In this document: positions 61,333-64,000 of the stretch, in pieces
Layout of the letters: each line of letters opens with the position of its first letter
Position numbering within the stretch: position 1 is the first letter of the stretch
From: QQWI01 sp964522015
GTDB taxonomy: Bacteria; Bacillota; Clostridia; Peptostreptococcales; Acidaminobacteraceae
DNA length: 64,000 nt
NCBI GenBank assembly: GCA_964522015.1
Contig: CAZFST010000005.1
Coordinates: 62,001-126,000, forward strand
Direction: 5' to 3'
Position numbers and translations under genes: made by a program
Notes under the pieces: generated by a model
The model's database searches: none
The model's input: the letters and a program-made list of their open reading frames with translations, nothing else
What the model was told of the DNA's origin: nothing

Positions 61333-63111
61333 TTATTTACCTACCTTTTCGATGGCGTCAAATGGGCAAGCTTGAAGACAAACTTCGCAACCTACGCACA
61401 TATTTGGATCGATTGAAGCAAGCTTCGTCTCTTTATTAAAGCTGATGCATGGGCAACCAGTTTTAGTACAAACTCGGCAACCGCGGCACTTTTCATCAAT
61501 AACGTGGCAGTGGCTTGGAGCAAGGTCAAATTCAGCCAAATCCTGTGGCGTAAACTTTTTAAGCACGCAAGGCCATCTTGTGATAATGACTGAAGGACCT
61601 TCAAAAGCAAAGGCTTCATCCAAGGCCTTAGAAACATCATCAAGCTTAAGGGGATTAACCGTTACAACATGTTCAACACCAATGGCTGTACAAAGAGCAG
61701 GAATATCGATTTGCTTTGCAGGTGTTCCCATCAACGTAAAACCAGAACCTGGGTTTTCTTGGTGACCAGTCATGCCCGTAATACGGTTATCAAGAATGAC
61801 ATTGACCGTATTAGAACCATTGTAAACAGCCCCCATCAAAGAATTGACACCCGTATGGAAGAACGTTGAATCACCGATAACCGTTACTACTTTTTTATCA
61901 ACCCCATTTTTAGCAAATGCCTGTGATGCGCCGTGTCCCATAGAAATAGAAGCACCCATTGCAATAACAGTGTCGATTTGATTAAGTGGCTCAGCAGCAC
62001 CCAATGTGTAGCAACCGATATCACCTGTAATCATGACATTTCGCTTTTTAGTCAAGGCGTAGAAGAAACCACGGTGAGGGCAACCAGCGCAAAGGGTTGG
62101 CGGTCTGCCGACAATGCTCTCATCACTCATTGTGACAAATGGACGATCTTCTCCAAGAAGGGCTTTTGCAATGATATCCGGATTCAATTCGCCGATTCTT
62201 GAGATTTTTTCTTTACCGATACAGTTGATGCCAGCGGCTTTCATTTGCTCTTCCATAAATGGCTCAAGCTCTTCAATCACGTAAAGTGTTTCAACTTCTT
62301 TAGCAAAGTCAGCGATTTTTTGCATTGGTAGCGGGAATGTAAAGCCTAACTTCAAGTAAGAAGCGTCATCGCCAAATACTTCTTTTGCGTATTGGTAAGC
62401 AACACCAGCTGTTACAATACCAATTTTCTTGCTGTTCCATTCAATTCTATTAAGTGGTGTCTCATTAGAGAACGCCTCAAGTCTCACAAGTTTATCTTCT
62501 ACCACGGGGTGAAGTCGCTTCGCTGTAGCAGGAGCTGCAACGTATTTGTGTGCCTGTTTTTTGTATTCAACCATAGGAACAGCCACACGCTCACCCTCTT
62601 GTACTAAAGATTTAGAGTGGCAAGTACGTGTTGTCATTCTGAAAAGAACAGGGACATCAAAATCTTCAGAAATCTTGTAGGCTTCTTTGATGAAATCTAA
62701 AGACTCTTGAGAATCAGATGGCTCAATACATGCAATTTTAGCAAATTTAGCATAGTAACGGTTATCTTGCTCGTTTTGTGAAGAGTGGCAACCTGGATCA
62801 TCTGCAGAAACCAGTACAAAACCACCTGTAACCCCAGTGTATGCAAATGTGAACAGGGGATCTGCCGCAACGTTAACACCAACGTGTTTCATTGCTGCCA
62901 ATGATCTAGCACCTGCAATAGAGGCACCAATGGCTGTTTCAATGGCTACTTTTTCGTTTGTTGCCCATTCACAGTAAATATCATCTTTAAAATCAGCAAC
63001 ATTCTCAAGAATTTCTGTACTCGGTGTTCCTGGGTAAGCTGAGGCAAAAGTGACGCCTGCTTCATATGCGCCACGAGCAACCGCTTCGTTACCTGTCATT
63101 AACTTCTTCAT
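61333..63111 (-). CDS. iorA: Indolepyruvate:ferredoxin oxidoreductase, alpha subunit
   Basis: 592 residues. N-terminal pyrimidine domain (MTGNEAVARGAYEAGVTFASAYPGTPSTEI-type start), TPP domain with GDIGCYTLG and GDSTFFHTG, and a C-terminal 2[4Fe-4S] ferredoxin part with CRGCRVC (about 546-552) and CVGCEVCLQACP (about 573-584). Uses aromatic 2-oxoacids from amino acid fermentation. ATG 63111. Upstream is a phosphate butyryltransferase, so the acyl-CoA may be turned into an acyl phosphate for ATP; that is inferred. Confidence 0.96.
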   Translation of the reverse strand: MKKLMTGNEAVARGAYEAGVTFASAYPGTPSTEILENVADFKDDIYCEWATNEKVAIETAIGASIAGARSLAAMKHVGVNVAADPLFTFAYTGVTGGFVLVSADDPGCHSSQNEQDNRYYAKFAKIACIEPSDSQESLDFIKEAYKISEDFDVPVLFRMTTRTCHSKSLVQEGERVAVPMVEYKKQAHKYVAAPATAKRLHPVVEDKLVRLEAFSNETPLNRIEWNSKKIGIVTAGVAYQYAKEVFGDDASYLKLGFTFPLPMQKIADFAKEVETLYVIEELEPFMEEQMKAAGINCIGKEKISRIGELNPDIIAKALLGEDRPFVTMSDESIVGRPPTLCAGCPHRGFFYALTKKRNVMITGDIGCYTLGAAEPLNQIDTVIAMGASISMGHGASQAFAKNGVDKKVVTVIGDSTFFHTGVNSLMGAVYNGSNTVNVILDNRITGMTGHQENPGSGFTLMGTPAKQIDIPALCTAIGVEHVVTVNPLKLDDVSKALDEAFAFEGPSVIITRWPCVLKKFTPQDLAEFDLAPSHCHVIDEKCRGCRVCTKTGCPCISFNKETKLASIDPNMCVGCEVCLQACPFDAIEKVGK

Positions 63112-63161
63112 TCGACACGCTCCTTATTGTTTTAATCCTTCTCGTTTAATCGTGAAGTGGT

Positions 63162-64000
63162 TTATTTTAAATGGGCAGCAACCAAGCTACCTAATGCAAT
63201 CGAGTTCAACTTAGTGGTGTAAGAATCCGCGCGAGACACCAGTACTACAGGCGCCTTAGCCCCCATGATAATACCAGCCGATTCCGCTTGCGCCAAATAA
63301 GTCAGCGCCTTGCCAATACCATTACCCACTTCAATATTTGGCACTAGTAAAACATCTGTGTCCCCAGAAATACGGGATTCGAATTTTTTGACTTCTGCCG
63401 CTTCTTTTGAGAAAGCCAAGTCTAGGGCCAAAGGACCTTCAACAATAACACCTTGGCCAAATTCCCCTGCTTCACAACGCTCTTGAAGGGCACGGGCCTC
63501 AACGGTCACTGGCATTTTAGGATTTACTTTTTCTTTTGCCGCTAGGCAAGCAACCTTAACTTCTGTGTTACCTAAAGCTTTGGCTACTTCAACTGCGTTG
63601 ACTAAAATCTTAGCTTTTGCTTCAAGATCTGGCTCAATATTCATGCCGCCATCTGTTAAATAAATCAATTTATGATAAGAAGGCACTTCGTAAACCATCA
63701 CGTGTGATAGTTGGCTATCTGTACGTAAACCTGTTTCTTTGTCTAGAACAGCTTTTAAAAGAATGGCCGTATCAATGAGACCTTTCATTAAGAAATCTGC
63801 TTTACCAGAACTAACCAATGTTACAGCAATTTTTGCAGACTCTTCTAAAGAACTTGCAGGCACTAATTCACAGCCCTCTAAATTTAAATGATCAGCTTTA
63901 GCAAGGGCTTTTATTGCCTCTAAATCGCCGACTAAAATCGCATCAATCAAACCTTCAGCAGCCGCAGCCACCACCGCACCTAAAACATCAGCATCCTCTG
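63162..64000 (-). CDS. ptb: Phosphate butyryltransferase/acetyltransferase-like (N-terminus beyond window)
   Basis: 279 codons are visible and the frame is open to the right edge, so the start is missing; the first GTG at 63974 is internal (ADVLGAVVAAAAEGL is continuous). Motifs of the phosphotransacylase fold: ILVGDLEAIK, DFLMKGLIDTAILLKAVL, LTDGGMNIEPDLEAK, NIEVGNGIGKALTYLAQAESAGIIMGAKAPVVL. It exchanges CoA for phosphate on butyryl-CoA or a related branched/aromatic acyl-CoA. 50 bases upstream of iorA. Substrate cannot be fixed from sequence. Confidence 0.92.
   Translation of the reverse strand, partial: EDADVLGAVVAAAAEGLIDAILVGDLEAIKALAKADHLNLEGCELVPASSLEESAKIAVTLVSSGKADFLMKGLIDTAILLKAVLDKETGLRTDSQLSHVMVYEVPSYHKLIYLTDGGMNIEPDLEAKAKILVNAVEVAKALGNTEVKVACLAAKEKVNPKMPVTVEARALQERCEAGEFGQGVIVEGPLALDLAFSKEAAEVKKFESRISGDTDVLLVPNIEVGNGIGKALTYLAQAESAGIIMGAKAPVVLVSRADSYTTKLNSIALGSLVAAHLK

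Noticed and set aside
1..64000. Prophage, integrase, transposase, rRNA or tRNA genes
   Set aside because: None seen on either strand; the accessory signals here are short repeats, not complete mobile elements.

Overview
The window looks like a chromosomal segment of an anaerobic, low-to-mid GC Gram-positive bacterium of class Clostridia. The best pointers are a SCIFF precursor peptide with its radical SAM maturase beside yajC and secDF, a SpoIID protein, an indolepyruvate:ferredoxin oxidoreductase pair next to a phosphate butyryltransferase, a tyrosine T-box, and strong AGGAGG-type ribosome binding sites. A Fusibacter/Acidaminobacter-like relative is my guess only. Almost all genes are on the minus strand; plus-strand genes are isolated.

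Layout. 1-6099: a minus-strand alpha-glucan operon (GH31 alpha-glucosidase, malQ, a GTG-initiated XRE/TPR regulator, and a neopullulanase cut by the window edge), divergent from a plus-strand lipoprotein alpha-amylase (6479-8041) across an intergenic region with LacI/CcpA-type operators. A glycogen debranching enzyme lies at 10163-12145. Between them is an AT-rich, gene-poor stretch with one small secreted protein and a 10-bp tandem array. 12328-35162: a long co-directional housekeeping block: radical SAM/B12 protein, membrane protein, nadK, GNAT, TPR, rnhB, FliK-like, FlhB-like, yraN, ruvAB, spoIID-like, queA, tgt, yajC, scfA, scfB, gamma-carbonic-anhydrase-like, secDF, recJ, apt, then hisC. 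35335-49545: membrane protein, NhaC antiporter behind a structured leader, a GlnKL-like two-component pair coupled to T-box-controlled tyrS, three c-di-GMP proteins (HD-GYP, PAS-GAF-GGDEF, CHASE4-GGDEF-HD-GYP), two rhodaneses, an LCP protein and a YebC protein. 49705-59409: an unknown gene, nadE, then pheA, tyrA-AroQ and aroF behind a Phe/Tyr-rich leader peptide and terminator, then carAB. 59410-64000: a small membrane protein, an SDR, iorB, iorA and a partial ptb.

Functionally the window joins extracellular starch breakdown and intracellular maltodextrin processing, aromatic amino acid and carbamoyl phosphate synthesis with RNA-level control, DNA repair and queuosine modification, Sec secretion, c-di-GMP signalling, and fermentation of aromatic keto acids with acyl phosphate formation.

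The most notable signals are: the Phe/Tyr leader-peptide attenuator before aroF; a three-hairpin leader before the Na+/H+ antiporter; four regularly spaced 21-bp palindromes at 59250-59372; a perfect 60-bp palindrome at 35911-35970; and several short tandem repeat arrays, three of them directly at or after gene stop codons (hisC, the LCP gene, carB).
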